Shown piece by piece: positions 26,952-35,916 of a DNA stretch of 64,000 bases (its first letter is position 1; every line of letters begins with the position of its first letter). A program made the translations under genes and the position numbers. Source of the DNA: Marinobacter sp. BGYM27 (GTDB lineage: Bacteria; Pseudomonadota; Gammaproteobacteria; Pseudomonadales; Oleiphilaceae); NCBI GenBank assembly GCA_025153445.1, contig JANZNS010000004.1, forward strand, positions 1 through 64,000, in the 5' to 3' direction. The notes beneath the pieces are model-generated. The model was not told where the DNA came from. It saw only the letters and a list, made by a program, of their open reading frames with translations, and ran no database searches.

Positions 26952-28304
26952 ATGCTAAAAAAAATCATGTCCTATATGCCCGGGAAGGGCAGAAAAAAAC
27001 AACAGCCGACTTATCAGCGACAGGTCATCCCCCGGGACCAACATACGGTATCCCGCTCGCTGATCAGTGAACCCGCCAAAAAAGTGCTGAGCCGACTCAA
27101 CAACGCCGGCTTTGAAGCTTACCTGGTGGGCGGCGGTGTCAGGGACATACTGCTCAACGGCCGCCCGAAAGACTTCGACGTGGCCACCAACGCCACGCCG
27201 GAAGAAGTCCGGGACCTGTTCCGAAATTCTCGCATGATCGGACGGCGGTTCCGCATCGTCCATGTTCTGTTTGGCCGCGAAATTATCGAAGTCACCACCT
27301 TTCGCGGTAATGCAACAGAAGCCGAAGACAGCAGCGATGACCAGCGCCGCGCCAGCGAGCACGGCCTGCTGTTGCGCGATAATGTATATGGCAGCATGGA
27401 AGAAGACGCCCTGCGCCGGGACTTTACCGTCAACGCGCTCTACTACTCGCTTGAAGATTTCAGCGTTATCGATTTTACCGGTGGCGTAGACGATCTTAAC
27501 AATCGCCGCCTGACACTGATCGGGGATCCCGAAACACGCTACCGGGAAGACCCTGTGCGAATGCTTCGAGCGGTGAGATTTGCGGCCAAACTCGATTTCA
27601 GCATTGCCCCTGACACAGAAGCCCCTATCCAGACATTGGCGCCATTGCTGACGCACGTGCCCTCAGCGCGCCTGTTTGAAGAAGTTCTGAAACTGTTTTC
27701 TGCCGGTTATGGCGCAAAGACTTACGAGCTGCTGACCCAATACGGACTGCTGGCGCCGCTGTTCCCTGCTACCGCTGCGGCCATCGCAAACGGCGAACCC
27801 GATGACTTGATCCGCCGCGCGCTGGAGAATACGGACAACCGCATTCATCAGGGCAAGTCAGTCACACCTTATTTCCTCTATGCAGCGCTTCTTTGGCCCG
27901 CGTTGCAGGCCGAGTGGCAGCGACGTCAGGATAATGGTGAGCCCGCACAACCGGCGCTCCACCAGGCCATCGGCAAGGTAATCGGCCAGCAGGTTCAGGC
28001 TACCGCAATCCCCCGTCGCTTCTCAGGCCCGATGAAGGAAATCTGGGAACTGCAGATGCGACTGCCTCGCCGGAATGGCAAACGAGCACTTGTCACGCTC
28101 GAACATCCCCGCTTCCGCGCTGCGTACGACTTCCTGCTGGTCAGAGAAGCTGCCGGCGAAACCAACGAAGGCCTGGGTGAGTGGTGGACCGACTTCCAGA
28201 AAAAAGATGAAAAAGGCCGTGAGCGTATGCTGTCAGAGCTCGCGCCAAGTGGCCCAAAGAACCGGCGGCGCAAGCGCAAAAAGCCGGCAACGCCAAAGGA
28301 CTGA
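26952..28304 (+). CDS. pcnB: Poly(A) polymerase I
   Basis: Adds 3' poly(A) tails that promote RNA decay. The 450-residue protein has a basic N-terminus, the nucleotidyltransferase signature LVGGGVRDILL with KDFDVAT providing the metal-binding aspartates, the bacterial PAP region RRFRIVHV, and an arginine-rich C-terminal tail (NRRRKRKK) typical of PcnB rather than of CCA-adding enzymes. It lies 235 nt downstream of the CrcZ-like terminator and 6 nt upstream of folK. A possible second sigma54-like site at 26804-26818 precedes it. Confidence 0.96.
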   Translation: MLKKIMSYMPGKGRKKQQPTYQRQVIPRDQHTVSRSLISEPAKKVLSRLNNAGFEAYLVGGGVRDILLNGRPKDFDVATNATPEEVRDLFRNSRMIGRRFRIVHVLFGREIIEVTTFRGNATEAEDSSDDQRRASEHGLLLRDNVYGSMEEDALRRDFTVNALYYSLEDFSVIDFTGGVDDLNNRRLTLIGDPETRYREDPVRMLRAVRFAAKLDFSIAPDTEAPIQTLAPLLTHVPSARLFEEVLKLFSAGYGAKTYELLTQYGLLAPLFPATAAAIANGEPDDLIRRALENTDNRIHQGKSVTPYFLYAALLWPALQAEWQRRQDNGEPAQPALHQAIGKVIGQQVQATAIPRRFSGPMKEIWELQMRLPRRNGKRALVTLEHPRFRAAYDFLLVREAAGETNEGLGEWWTDFQKKDEKGRERMLSELAPSGPKNRRRKRKKPATPKD

Positions 28305-28310
28305 CAGCGC

Positions 28311-28835
28311 ATGCCGGTCGTTGATGTCTACATCGGCCTTGGCAGCAACCTGGCCGACCCGCTACGCCAGCTTGCCGGCGCCATTACGGCACTGGCTGCG
28401 CTTCCGGAAACCTGCCTGATTGCCCAGTCACCCTTTTACGCCAGCAAACCGGTTGGCCCTCAGGATCAACCGGATTTCATCAACGGCGCAGCGCACCTCA
28501 GAACATCATTGCTGCCGCTTGAACTGCTGGATCAACTCCAGAACATAGAACAACACCACCAGCGCGAGCGCATTCAGCATTGGGGTCCACGCACGCTGGA
28601 TCTGGATTTACTGCTATTCGGCATGCAAACGATAAACGAGCCCCGGTTGACCGTCCCCCATCGCGAACTGGCTAATCGGGATTTTGTCTTGCAACCACTG
28701 CTCGACCTGGCACCTGAGCTGACACTCCCGAACGGCGACACTGTTGCCGAATTGCGCCAGCGATGCCCTGACAATCAGTTACGCCTGCTTAATCCTGTCC
28801 CCTCGAGTCTTGCCACCCCCAGGCCTGAAGATTAA
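28311..28835 (+). CDS. folK: HPPK, 2-amino-4-hydroxy-6-hydroxymethyldihydropteridine pyrophosphokinase (copy 1)
   Basis: Transfers pyrophosphate to 6-hydroxymethyl-dihydropterin in folate synthesis. The 174-residue protein begins YIGLGSNLADP and carries the signature WGPRTLDLDLLLFG with the two magnesium-binding aspartates, then VPHRELANRDFVLQPL. It sits between pcnB and panB, the usual place in Gammaproteobacteria. A second, divergent HPPK gene is only 3.5 kb away with folB, so this genome region codes for two such enzymes. Confidence 0.95.
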   Translation: MPVVDVYIGLGSNLADPLRQLAGAITALAALPETCLIAQSPFYASKPVGPQDQPDFINGAAHLRTSLLPLELLDQLQNIEQHHQRERIQHWGPRTLDLDLLLFGMQTINEPRLTVPHRELANRDFVLQPLLDLAPELTLPNGDTVAELRQRCPDNQLRLLNPVPSSLATPRPED

Positions 28836-28961
28836 CCTTAGGGACTGACTTTTATAGCCGGTCGTTTCTGACCCTTTAGAAAGCCGCTGCCCGGCTCATA
28901 CCTCAGTAAACGGGCATCAGGCAGCCTCTCAAACAGAACCCACGAAAAAGGCGAGGATCTT

Positions 28962-29756
28962 ATGGCCGTCACTATCAATACCCTTCGGGAACGCAAAGCA
29001 AAAGGTGAAGCCTTTTCTGCATTGACTGCGTACGACGCAACCTTCGCCCAACTGGTCAGCGAAGCGGGTGTGGATGTCATTCTAATTGGCGACTCCCTTG
29101 GCATGGTCCTGCAGGGCCATGACAGTACGCTTCCCGTTACACTGGAACAAATCAGCTATCACGTCCGCTCCGTCGCCAAGGGCAATCGCGGGGCACTGAT
29201 CATGGCGGACATGCCATTCATGACTTATGGCACAGTCACAGCAGCGCTGGACAACGCGGCCGAACTGATGCGCGCCGGCGCCCAGATGGTCAAACTCGAA
29301 GGCACCGACTGGATGGCCGAAACGATACGGGCCCTGAGTGACCGTGGCGTGCCGGTTTGCGCACATTTGGGGCTCACGCCCCAGTTTGTGAACAAGTTTG
29401 GTGGCTACAAAGTACAGGGCCGCGGTGAAGAACAGGCGGATGAGATGGTCAGGCATGCCCAATTGCTTGAAGAAGCAGGCGCCGACGTCCTGCTGCTGGA
29501 GTGCGTACCTTCCGCACTCGCCAAGCGCATCACGGAAGCGGTCAAGGCTCCGGTAATTGGCATTGGTGCCGGCGCGGATACTGACGGCCAGGTGCTGGTC
29601 ATGCACGACATGCTGGGTGTCACCACTGGTAAAACAGCACGTTTTGTAAAGAACTTCCTCGCAGAATCAGATTCGGTACAAGCCGCCTTCGCCGCCTATG
29701 CAAAAGCTGTCAGGGAACGCAGTTTCCCTGCCCAGGAGCACACGTTTAAAGCATGA
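28962..29756 (+). CDS. panB: 3-methyl-2-oxobutanoate hydroxymethyltransferase
   Basis: First committed step of pantothenate synthesis: adds a hydroxymethyl group from methylene-tetrahydrofolate to alpha-ketoisovalerate, giving ketopantoate. The 264-residue TIM-barrel protein has LIGDSLGMV, the metal-binding [14 protein letters not shown] and VIGIGAG. GGCGAGG precedes the ATG. The 126-nt gap from folK contains no recognised signal. Its stop overlaps the start of panC (ATGA), so the two are coupled. Confidence 0.97.
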   Translation: MAVTINTLRERKAKGEAFSALTAYDATFAQLVSEAGVDVILIGDSLGMVLQGHDSTLPVTLEQISYHVRSVAKGNRGALIMADMPFMTYGTVTAALDNAAELMRAGAQMVKLEGTDWMAETIRALSDRGVPVCAHLGLTPQFVNKFGGYKVQGRGEEQADEMVRHAQLLEEAGADVLLLECVPSALAKRITEAVKAPVIGIGAGADTDGQVLVMHDMLGVTTGKTARFVKNFLAESDSVQAAFAAYAKAVRERSFPAQEHTFKA

Positions 29757-30601
29757 GAACCGTCCACTCAATACGGGAGCTTCGCTCGCTTCTTAATAGC
29801 CACCGCCAAAACGGCCTCAAGATTGCATTGGTACCCACCATGGGTAATTTGCATGAAGGGCACATATCACTGGTCGAGAAAGCCAGGCAACACGGCGATA
29901 TCGTGGTGACCAGCATTTTCGTGAACCCGATGCAGTTCGGGGCTAACGAAGACCTGAACACCTATCCCCGCACGCTCCGCGAAGACCAGCAAAAACTGGA
30001 AGATGCCGGCAATCACATTGTCTTTGCGCCAACCGCCGAAGAACTCTACCCGAACGGCTTGGCACAACAGTCGCAAGTCTCGGTGCCTGTGGTCAGCGAA
30101 GGACACTGTGGTGCCAGTCGCCCCGGACATTTTAACGGTGTCTCCACAGTGGTCACCATGCTGTTCAATATCGTGCAGCCTGACTATGCCATCTTTGGCG
30201 AGAAAGATGCCCAGCAGTTAGCCGTGATCCGAAAAATGACGAGCGACCTGTTCATGCCGGTTGAAATTGTCGGTGGCCCAACCATCCGCGAAGAGGATGG
30301 TCTCGCAAAAAGCTCTCGCAACGGCTACCTCTCGGCGTCAGAACGGCAGGTTGCACCAGCCCTCCATCAAGCCCTGCAAACAGCGGCCAAAGCGCTGGCA
30401 ACCGGAAGCACCGATTACGCCGGTATTGAGCGGGACGCTATGGAGTCACTATCCCGGGCAGGTTTCCGACCCGATTACTTCAATATCAGCAGCAGCCTGA
30501 CCCTTAAACCCGCTGCCCCGGACGACAAAGCACTGACGATTCTTGCTGCCGCATTTCTGGGCACCACCCGTCTGATAGATAACGTCACAATTGACCGTTA
30601 A
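29753..30601 (+). CDS. panC: Pantothenate synthetase
   Basis: ATP-dependent ligation of pantoate and beta-alanine. The 282-residue class I synthetase-like protein has [14 protein letters not shown] (HIGH-like motif), [17 protein letters not shown] and the KMSKS-like KSSRNGYLS. Start overlaps panB by 4 nt. The panD gene for beta-alanine supply, found between panC and pgi in Pseudomonas as I recall, is absent here; only 37 nt separate panC from pgi. Confidence 0.97.
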   Translation: MRTVHSIRELRSLLNSHRQNGLKIALVPTMGNLHEGHISLVEKARQHGDIVVTSIFVNPMQFGANEDLNTYPRTLREDQQKLEDAGNHIVFAPTAEELYPNGLAQQSQVSVPVVSEGHCGASRPGHFNGVSTVVTMLFNIVQPDYAIFGEKDAQQLAVIRKMTSDLFMPVEIVGGPTIREEDGLAKSSRNGYLSASERQVAPALHQALQTAAKALATGSTDYAGIERDAMESLSRAGFRPDYFNISSSLTLKPAAPDDKALTILAAAFLGTTRLIDNVTIDR

Positions 30602-30638
30602 ATCATCTGCCATTACAGCCAGGGAGAGGCCCCAAAAC

Positions 30639-32297
30639 ATGAGCCACAGTTCTCTTACCAGTAAATCGGAATGGAAAAACCTGACAGCCCACCAGCAAGA
30701 GCTCAAAAATACGCATATGCGGGACCTGTTCGAACAGGACCCTCAGCGTTTTGACCGCTACTTTCTCAAGGCTGCCGGTATTTCACTGGATTATTCCAAG
30801 AATCTGATTGCCGATGACACCATGCCGCGCCTGACCGCACTGGCACGCGCTTGTGACCTGCCCGATAAAATCGAAGCCATGTTCCGGGGCGACAAGGTCA
30901 ACAACACCGAAAACCGCCCGGCGCTCCATACGGCACTCCGCAACCTGTCGGACACGCCAATAGAAGTGGACGGCCAGGACATCATGCCGGAAGTCCGCAG
31001 CACCCTGGCTCGCATGGAAGAATTTGTCTGGCGTATCCGCAGCACCCAGTGGCGCGGCTTCACCAACAAACCGTTTACAGACGTTGTCAGCATCGGGATA
31101 GGCGGCTCCTTCCTCGGCCCCAAACTGGTATCCGCAGCCCTGAAACCCTATTGGCACGGTCACCTGAACTGTCATTACGTTGCCAACATCGATGGCAGTC
31201 ATATCACCGAAGTACTGCGACACATCAACCCCGAAACCACTCTGTTCCTGATCCAGTCGAAATCTTTCCGCACTCAGGAAACGCTGGAAAACACCAAGGT
31301 GGCCCGGGAATGGTTCCTTCACAACGGTGGCGATGAGAACCTGATTTCCAAGCACTTTGTTGCCGTGACAGCCAATGAAGCAGATGCGGTGGAGTTTGGC
31401 ATAGCGCCTGAAAACATCTTCCCGATGTGGGATTGGGTCGGCGGTCGCTATTCATTGTGGTCCGCCATAGGACTGCCGACCGCACTCACCATTGGCATGG
31501 AGAATTTCAGAGCACTACTGTCCGGTGCCCATGCGATGGACCAGCATTTCCGCACTGCGCCTCTGGAGCAGAACCTGCCAGTGACAATGGCCATGCTCGG
31601 TGTTTGGTATGGCAATTTCTGGGGTGCCGATGCTCACGCCATTCTGCCTTACGATCACTACCTCCGTGGCTTGCCGGCCCATTTGCAGCAACTGGACATG
31701 GAAAGTAATGGCAAGTGTGTGACCCGCGACGGCGTCGCCGTTGATTACGACACTGGCCCCATTATCTGGGGCGGCGCAGGCGCGAACGGCCAGCACGCCT
31801 ATCACCAGCTATTGCATCAGGGAACGCGCCTGTCACCGGCGGACTTCATTATTCCGATGCGCACTCATAACCCGGTAGCGACCCATCATCCGATCCTGTT
31901 CGCCAACTGCCTGAGCCAGACTCAGGCACTGATGCAGGGCAAGAACCTGAAAGAAGCGAAAGCCGAACTCCGGGATCAGGGGCTGGACGCCACCGCTATC
32001 GAGAAACTGGCGCCGCACAAGGTTATTCCCGGCAACAAGCCGTCCAACACCATCCTTTTTGAACGGTGCACGCCGCGTATTGTGGGGGCTCTGGTGGCGC
32101 TATACGAACATAAAACCTTCGTACAGGGTGCAATCTGGGATGTGGATTCGTTCGATCAGTGGGGGGTCGAGCTGGGTAAGCAATTGGGACAGGATATTCT
32201 TGACCGATTGATGAAACCGGAAAATGGCGTCAAAACCGACAGCTCAACTGACGGTCTGATCGCCCTGTTCCGGCACAAGCACCAGGACGACGCCTGA
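30639..32297 (+). CDS. pgi: Glucose-6-phosphate isomerase
   Basis: Interconverts glucose-6-phosphate and fructose-6-phosphate. The 552-residue protein has [10 protein letters not shown], the PGI signature [16 protein letters not shown], the catalytic glutamate/histidine region [15 protein letters not shown] and QWGVELGK near the end. I start it at ATG 30639, with AGGGAGAGG 9 nt upstream; a longer reading into panC is rejected. Probably the last gene of the pcnB-folK-panB-panC-pgi run. Confidence 0.97.
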   Translation: MSHSSLTSKSEWKNLTAHQQELKNTHMRDLFEQDPQRFDRYFLKAAGISLDYSKNLIADDTMPRLTALARACDLPDKIEAMFRGDKVNNTENRPALHTALRNLSDTPIEVDGQDIMPEVRSTLARMEEFVWRIRSTQWRGFTNKPFTDVVSIGIGGSFLGPKLVSAALKPYWHGHLNCHYVANIDGSHITEVLRHINPETTLFLIQSKSFRTQETLENTKVAREWFLHNGGDENLISKHFVAVTANEADAVEFGIAPENIFPMWDWVGGRYSLWSAIGLPTALTIGMENFRALLSGAHAMDQHFRTAPLEQNLPVTMAMLGVWYGNFWGADAHAILPYDHYLRGLPAHLQQLDMESNGKCVTRDGVAVDYDTGPIIWGGAGANGQHAYHQLLHQGTRLSPADFIIPMRTHNPVATHHPILFANCLSQTQALMQGKNLKEAKAELRDQGLDATAIEKLAPHKVIPGNKPSNTILFERCTPRIVGALVALYEHKTFVQGAIWDVDSFDQWGVELGKQLGQDILDRLMKPENGVKTDSSTDGLIALFRHKHQDDA

Positions 32298-32324
32298 TGC
32301 CTGCAGTCGCGACATTCAGGCGTC
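32289..32324. terminator. Convergent hairpin spanning pgi and folK2 stops
   Basis: GACGCCTGA (32289-32297) and TCAGGCGTC (32316-32324) form a perfect 9-bp stem around an 18-nt loop. Each arm ends in the stop codon of one of the two converging genes. No U tract follows on either strand, so function as a terminator is plausible but unproven. Confidence 0.5.
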
Positions 32325-32894
32325 AGCAGCGCTGACCTCTGAACTATCATCGGAACTATCGCCTGAACTATGGATGGCGCGGGGTGAGATCACCTCGCCC
32401 CGCCAACTGAAAGGCACCACCCACAACTTCTGATCGCGAGCGTACTGGCTCCAGAGTTCAGTATAATTCTGACCATTGACCGGATGCTGATCCACCGGCG
32501 CAATCTCGGCCAGCGGACATAGCACAAAGGCATTGGTCAGAATTTCCGAGCGCGGCAACTCAACACCATCAAAGACGCCCACCCGATCATCGTAGGTCAG
32601 AATATCAAGATCCAGCGTTCGGGCACTGAACTTGGGCGCATCATGGTGACGACCGTTCTCAGCCTCCAAAGCTTTGAGGAACCGTGATAGCGTGGACACC
32701 GACTCTTCCGTCTGCAGTCCAACTACCAGGTTCAGAAAGTGCTCTCCGTCAAATCCGACCGCTTCACTTTCATAGACTGACGATACGGTCAGCCTGCCAT
32801 AATGTTCTGCCAACGCATTCAACGCAGCATGGATATGGCGCTCACGCTCGATGTTACTGCCAATGCTGATATAAACCCTTGCCGCGTTTGACAC
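32316..32894 (-). CDS. folK: HPPK, second copy, coupled to folB
   Basis: A 192-residue second HPPK with YISIGSNIERE at the N-terminus and the active-site core SARTLDLDIL. Start is GTG 32894, whose G is also the last base of the folB stop (TAGTG), with GAGGGA upstream; longer readings overlap folB heavily. It is longer than copy 1 and ends in a Ser/Asp-rich tail (GDSSDDSSEVSAADA). It differs widely in sequence from the copy at 28311, so an ancient paralogue rather than a recent duplication. Coupling to folB supports a real folate role. Confidence 0.9.
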   Translation of the reverse strand: MSNAARVYISIGSNIERERHIHAALNALAEHYGRLTVSSVYESEAVGFDGEHFLNLVVGLQTEESVSTLSRFLKALEAENGRHHDAPKFSARTLDLDILTYDDRVGVFDGVELPRSEILTNAFVLCPLAEIAPVDQHPVNGQNYTELWSQYARDQKLWVVPFSWRGEVISPRAIHSSGDSSDDSSEVSAADA

Positions 32895-33250
32895 TATCGT
32901 GTCCCTCTCTCTATTCGAACACCCACTGCACGCGCCGTTGGAACAGCGCCGGGTTTGCGTATGACAAGCCGTACCCAGGACGTACCGAACTGCGTCCGGA
33001 TCAAGCCGGCAATGGCCTCCGCTGCGCACTCCAGTAACTGGGGCTGGTTCTGCTCAAACCAACCGGTGACAGCTGCACTGACGGCAGCATAGTCTAACGC
33101 ATCTTCCACTGCGTCAGACTGACCGGGAATGCCGATATCCCAGGCCATCTCCAGATCAATCTCGAGTCGCTGCAATATCTCCCGCTCCCAGCCATAAACG
33201 CCGATTACGGTTTCCACTGCCAGACCTTCAATAAAAACAGTATCAGTCAC
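32894..33250 (-). CDS. folB: Dihydroneopterin aldolase
   Basis: Cleaves dihydroneopterin to hydroxymethyl-dihydropterin, the substrate of HPPK. The 118-residue protein begins DTVFIEGLAVETVIGVYGWE with the conserved glutamate and has LVIRKPGAVPTARAVGV near the end, with the catalytic lysine of the family. Overlaps folK2 by one base, so consecutive folate enzymes are coupled. Divergent from plsY across 162 nt. Confidence 0.95.
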   Translation of the reverse strand: MTDTVFIEGLAVETVIGVYGWEREILQRLEIDLEMAWDIGIPGQSDAVEDALDYAAVSAAVTGWFEQNQPQLLECAAEAIAGLIRTQFGTSWVRLVIRKPGAVPTARAVGVRIERGTR

Positions 33251-33412
33251 ACCAACTCCGGTTCTTTAAAACTTGCAGCCGGCAACCCATTCACTTTAAC
33301 GTAACTGGAACCGACCTCCCGCTGGTCGTAACTGACCCGCTTATCCCGCCAGTCTCCTGACAGCTTTTGGGGAAGCGATTCTCGCATAATCAGACGATGC
33401 GCGTCTCTGCCC

Positions 33413-33997
33413 ATGACCGATTCACTTGTATCTGTTTTGTTTAGCCTCGGTGCCTATTTGTCAGGCTCCGTTATGTTTGCGCCGATTGTTTGCCGGCTAT
33501 GGTCACTTCCCAATCCCCGTGCACAAGGCTCCGGTAATCCTGGCGCGACCAACGTCTACCGCATCGGTGGCTGGCTCCCGGCAAGTCTCACGCTGTTGCT
33601 GGACGCCGCAAAAGGCGCACTGCCCGTATACGCAGCGGCGGCGTACGGTTTGGGGATTATTCCGCAGGCGTTTATCGGGCTCTGCGCCATCACCGGCCAC
33701 ATGCTACCTGTTTTCGCGCGCTTTCAGGGGGGCAAAGGTGTCGCTACAGCACTTGGGGCAGGTGTTGCGCTGGCACCCGCCACAACACTGATACTTGCCG
33801 CTATCTGGGGGCTGATCGTCTGGCGCTGGCGCATCTCATCTCTGGCATCTGTGTGCGCAGTATTGGCCGGGCCTGTCATCAGCGCACTTTTGGAGCCCGA
33901 TGCCTTGCCCCTGTTCGGCCTGCTCGCCTTGCTGATTCTGGTGCGGCACAGGGACAATCTGATCCGGCTGGCACAGCATCGCGAACCACCTGTATAA
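33413..33997 (+). CDS. plsY: Glycerol-3-phosphate acyltransferase PlsY
   Basis: Inner-membrane enzyme that acylates glycerol-3-phosphate using acyl-phosphate to start phospholipid synthesis. The 194-residue protein has about five to six hydrophobic helices and three conserved loops: GSGNPGATNVYR, GHMLPVF-(A)RFQGGKGVAT, and the C-terminal RHRDNLIRL. Divergent from folB and convergent with tsaD, 21 nt apart. The folB-plsY-tsaD neighbourhood is standard for Gammaproteobacteria. Confidence 0.96.
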   Translation: MTDSLVSVLFSLGAYLSGSVMFAPIVCRLWSLPNPRAQGSGNPGATNVYRIGGWLPASLTLLLDAAKGALPVYAAAAYGLGIIPQAFIGLCAITGHMLPVFARFQGGKGVATALGAGVALAPATTLILAAIWGLIVWRWRISSLASVCAVLAGPVISALLEPDALPLFGLLALLILVRHRDNLIRLAQHREPPV

Positions 33998-34018
33998 AGA
34001 GCAGGCCAAACACCCCTG

Positions 34019-35074
34019 TTAGCGCTTCAACCCGTCCTCACAACGCTCTTCCAGTGATGGCAGCGTATCCATTGGCCAGCGCGGCACCGCGATAATCCGG
34101 TCGCCGTCACGCTGCCCTGCTTTCAACCGTTGGCAACCGGCATAGGCGATCATCGCACCATTGTCAGTGCAGAATTCCGGGCGGGCGTAGAAGACCCCGG
34201 CGTTGAGCTTACGCACCATTTTTTCGAGCGCGCCACGCAACCGCTGGTTGGCACTCACACCACCTGCGACCACCAGACGTGAGCAACCACTCGCTTCCAG
34301 AGCTCGGCGACATTTGATAGTCAGCGTCTCGACAACAGCCACTTCAAACGCCAATGCAATATCTGCGCGGGTCTGATCATTCAGATCACCTTCCGCCCTG
34401 GCCGCATTGACGGTGTTCAAGGTGAAGGTTTTCAGACCACTGAAGCTGAAATCCAGCCCGGGACGATCCGTCATTGGCCGAGGGAATCGATAGCGCCCCG
34501 GCGCACCCTGACCTGCCAGCCTCGCAATGCCCGGACCGCCGGGATAATCAAGTCCCAGCATTTTGGCGGCCTTATCGAACGCCTCGCCGGCAGCGTCATC
34601 GACTGACTCACCCAACAAATCGTACTGACCAATGCCATCAACTCTAACCAATTGGGTGTGACCGCCCGACACCAGCAACGCAACAAACGGAAACGCCGGC
34701 GGATTATCTTCCAGCATTGGCGCCAGCAAGTGCCCTTCCATGTGATGAACGCCCAGCACTGGGATATCCAGCGCTAACGCCAGCGCGTGCGCCACTGAAC
34801 CGCCCACCATCAGCGCACCAATCAGGCCCGGCCCGGCGGTATAGGCAATAGCGTCCAGGTCAAGCCGACCACAACCCGCCTCAGCCAATACCTCATCGCA
34901 TAAAGGCAACAGCTTTCGCACGTGATCTCTTGATGCCAGCTCTGGCACTACGCCGCCGTAATCCGCATGCACCTCAATCTGGCTGTATAACGCGTCGGAC
35001 AAAAGCCCTCGCTCACTATCAAACAGCGCGACTCCTGTCTCATCACACGACGTTTCAATTCCAAGAACCAGCAT
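34019..35074 (-). CDS. tsaD: tRNA N6-threonylcarbamoyladenosine synthase subunit TsaD
   Basis: Transfers threonylcarbamoyl to A37 of ANN-decoding tRNAs, with TsaB and TsaE. The 351-residue ASKHA protein starts [16 protein letters not shown], and has the metal-binding [11 protein letters not shown] and the phosphate loop [10 protein letters not shown], then [12 protein letters not shown]. Full length. Divergent from rpsU with a 369-nt gap, the classic position beside the rpsU-dnaG-rpoD operon. Confidence 0.97.
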   Translation of the reverse strand: MLVLGIETSCDETGVALFDSERGLLSDALYSQIEVHADYGGVVPELASRDHVRKLLPLCDEVLAEAGCGRLDLDAIAYTAGPGLIGALMVGGSVAHALALALDIPVLGVHHMEGHLLAPMLEDNPPAFPFVALLVSGGHTQLVRVDGIGQYDLLGESVDDAAGEAFDKAAKMLGLDYPGGPGIARLAGQGAPGRYRFPRPMTDRPGLDFSFSGLKTFTLNTVNAARAEGDLNDQTRADIALAFEVAVVETLTIKCRRALEASGCSRLVVAGGVSANQRLRGALEKMVRKLNAGVFYARPEFCTDNGAMIAYAGCQRLKAGQRDGDRIIAVPRWPMDTLPSLEERCEDGLKR

Positions 35075-35249
35075 TCAGGTCGCCTCAACCATCAAAAACA
35101 TGGCGCCCAGCGCACCTACTGCGCGAGCAATCGAACAAACTCCCGCTATTTTATCAGAGAAGCGCACACCTCGACGCTACGAATCACCCGCAAATCCTCC
35201 CAGGGTGTACCTGGAAAGACCGGCCCCTCTGACTTATCTGATTGCACGC

Positions 35250-35279
35250 TTTACAACCAGATAGATTAGGCGCTATCAT
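35250..35279 (+). promoter_or_regulatory. Probable sigma70 promoter of rpsU-dnaG-rpoD
   Basis: TTTACA (35250-35255) and TATCAT (35274-35279) are 18 nt apart, a reasonable sigma70 promoter about 160 nt before rpsU. The rest of the 369-nt tsaD/rpsU gap (35075-35443) shows no other recognised signal, although TAAGTGTCAGAG-type sequence near 35400 may form part of the leader. Confidence 0.5.
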
Positions 35280-35443
35280 TGCCGCCCTTAAATCTGTGCT
35301 GATCGAGTTTTGGCCAATGTCACTTTTGGCGGATGTTACCGGATCAGTCTCAGAACTAACGAATCATCAGGTCACGCGCAAACGTATTATCCGCGCGGGG
35401 CTCTGACACTTAATCCGATTTGATAAAGGTAGGTGATTCCCGA

Positions 35444-35659
35444 ATGCCAGCTGTTAAAGTGAAAGAGAACGAGCCATTCGACGTAGCTCTGCGTCGCTTC
35501 AAGCGGTCTTGCGAAAAAGCCGGTGTCCTGTCTGAAGTGCGTCGTCGTGAGCACTACGAGAAGCCGACTGCAGTTCGTAAGCGTAAAGCTGCCGCTGCCG
35601 TGAAGCGTCATCTCAAGAAGCTTCAGCGTGAGCAGCGCAAGTTCGAGCGCCTGTACTGA
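35444..35659 (+). CDS. rpsU: 30S ribosomal protein bS21
   Basis: Small basic ribosomal protein needed for initiation. The 71-residue sequence [20 protein letters not shown] with a very basic C-terminal half is unmistakable. Start is ATG 35444 with AAGGTAGG upstream; an in-frame ATG at 35420 is rejected. First gene of the macromolecular synthesis operon; a terminator follows before dnaG. Confidence 0.98.
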   Translation: MPAVKVKENEPFDVALRRFKRSCEKAGVLSEVRRREHYEKPTAVRKRKAAAAVKRHLKKLQREQRKFERLY

Positions 35660-35759
35660 GTTTTAGTCAGAGCTGAACTGCGGCTGACTGCCTGACTGCA
35701 AAGCCGATTGATACTAGCAGCATCACAGTATCAAGGCGCAGTCCGGGGTAATCGCATAC

Positions 35760-35793
35760 AATGCCGTCGTGGCCTCGCCTCGGCGGCATTTTT
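35760..35793 (+). terminator. Terminator between rpsU and dnaG
   Basis: AATGCCG (35760-35766) pairs with CGGCATT (35784-35790), with TTT following. In E. coli a terminator at this same place lets far more rpsU than dnaG be made. Sequence and position support the same use here. Confidence 0.75.
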
Positions 35794-35916
35794 GGCTTGT
35801 AGCCAGCCTCACGATACTGACTCCGCAGCCTGATACCGGTCGACCTTTTAAACAGGCGAATGCCGGTGCCTGAGCTAATCTCTAGGTGCTGACAACACCG
35901 CAACTCCGGAGATGCC

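Noticed and set aside
26828-27070. 80-codon open frame just before and into pcnB
   Set aside because: Out of frame with pcnB and overlapping its start; no supporting signals.
30783-31355. Open frame of 190 codons opposite pgi
   Set aside because: Shadow of pgi, no recognisable protein features.
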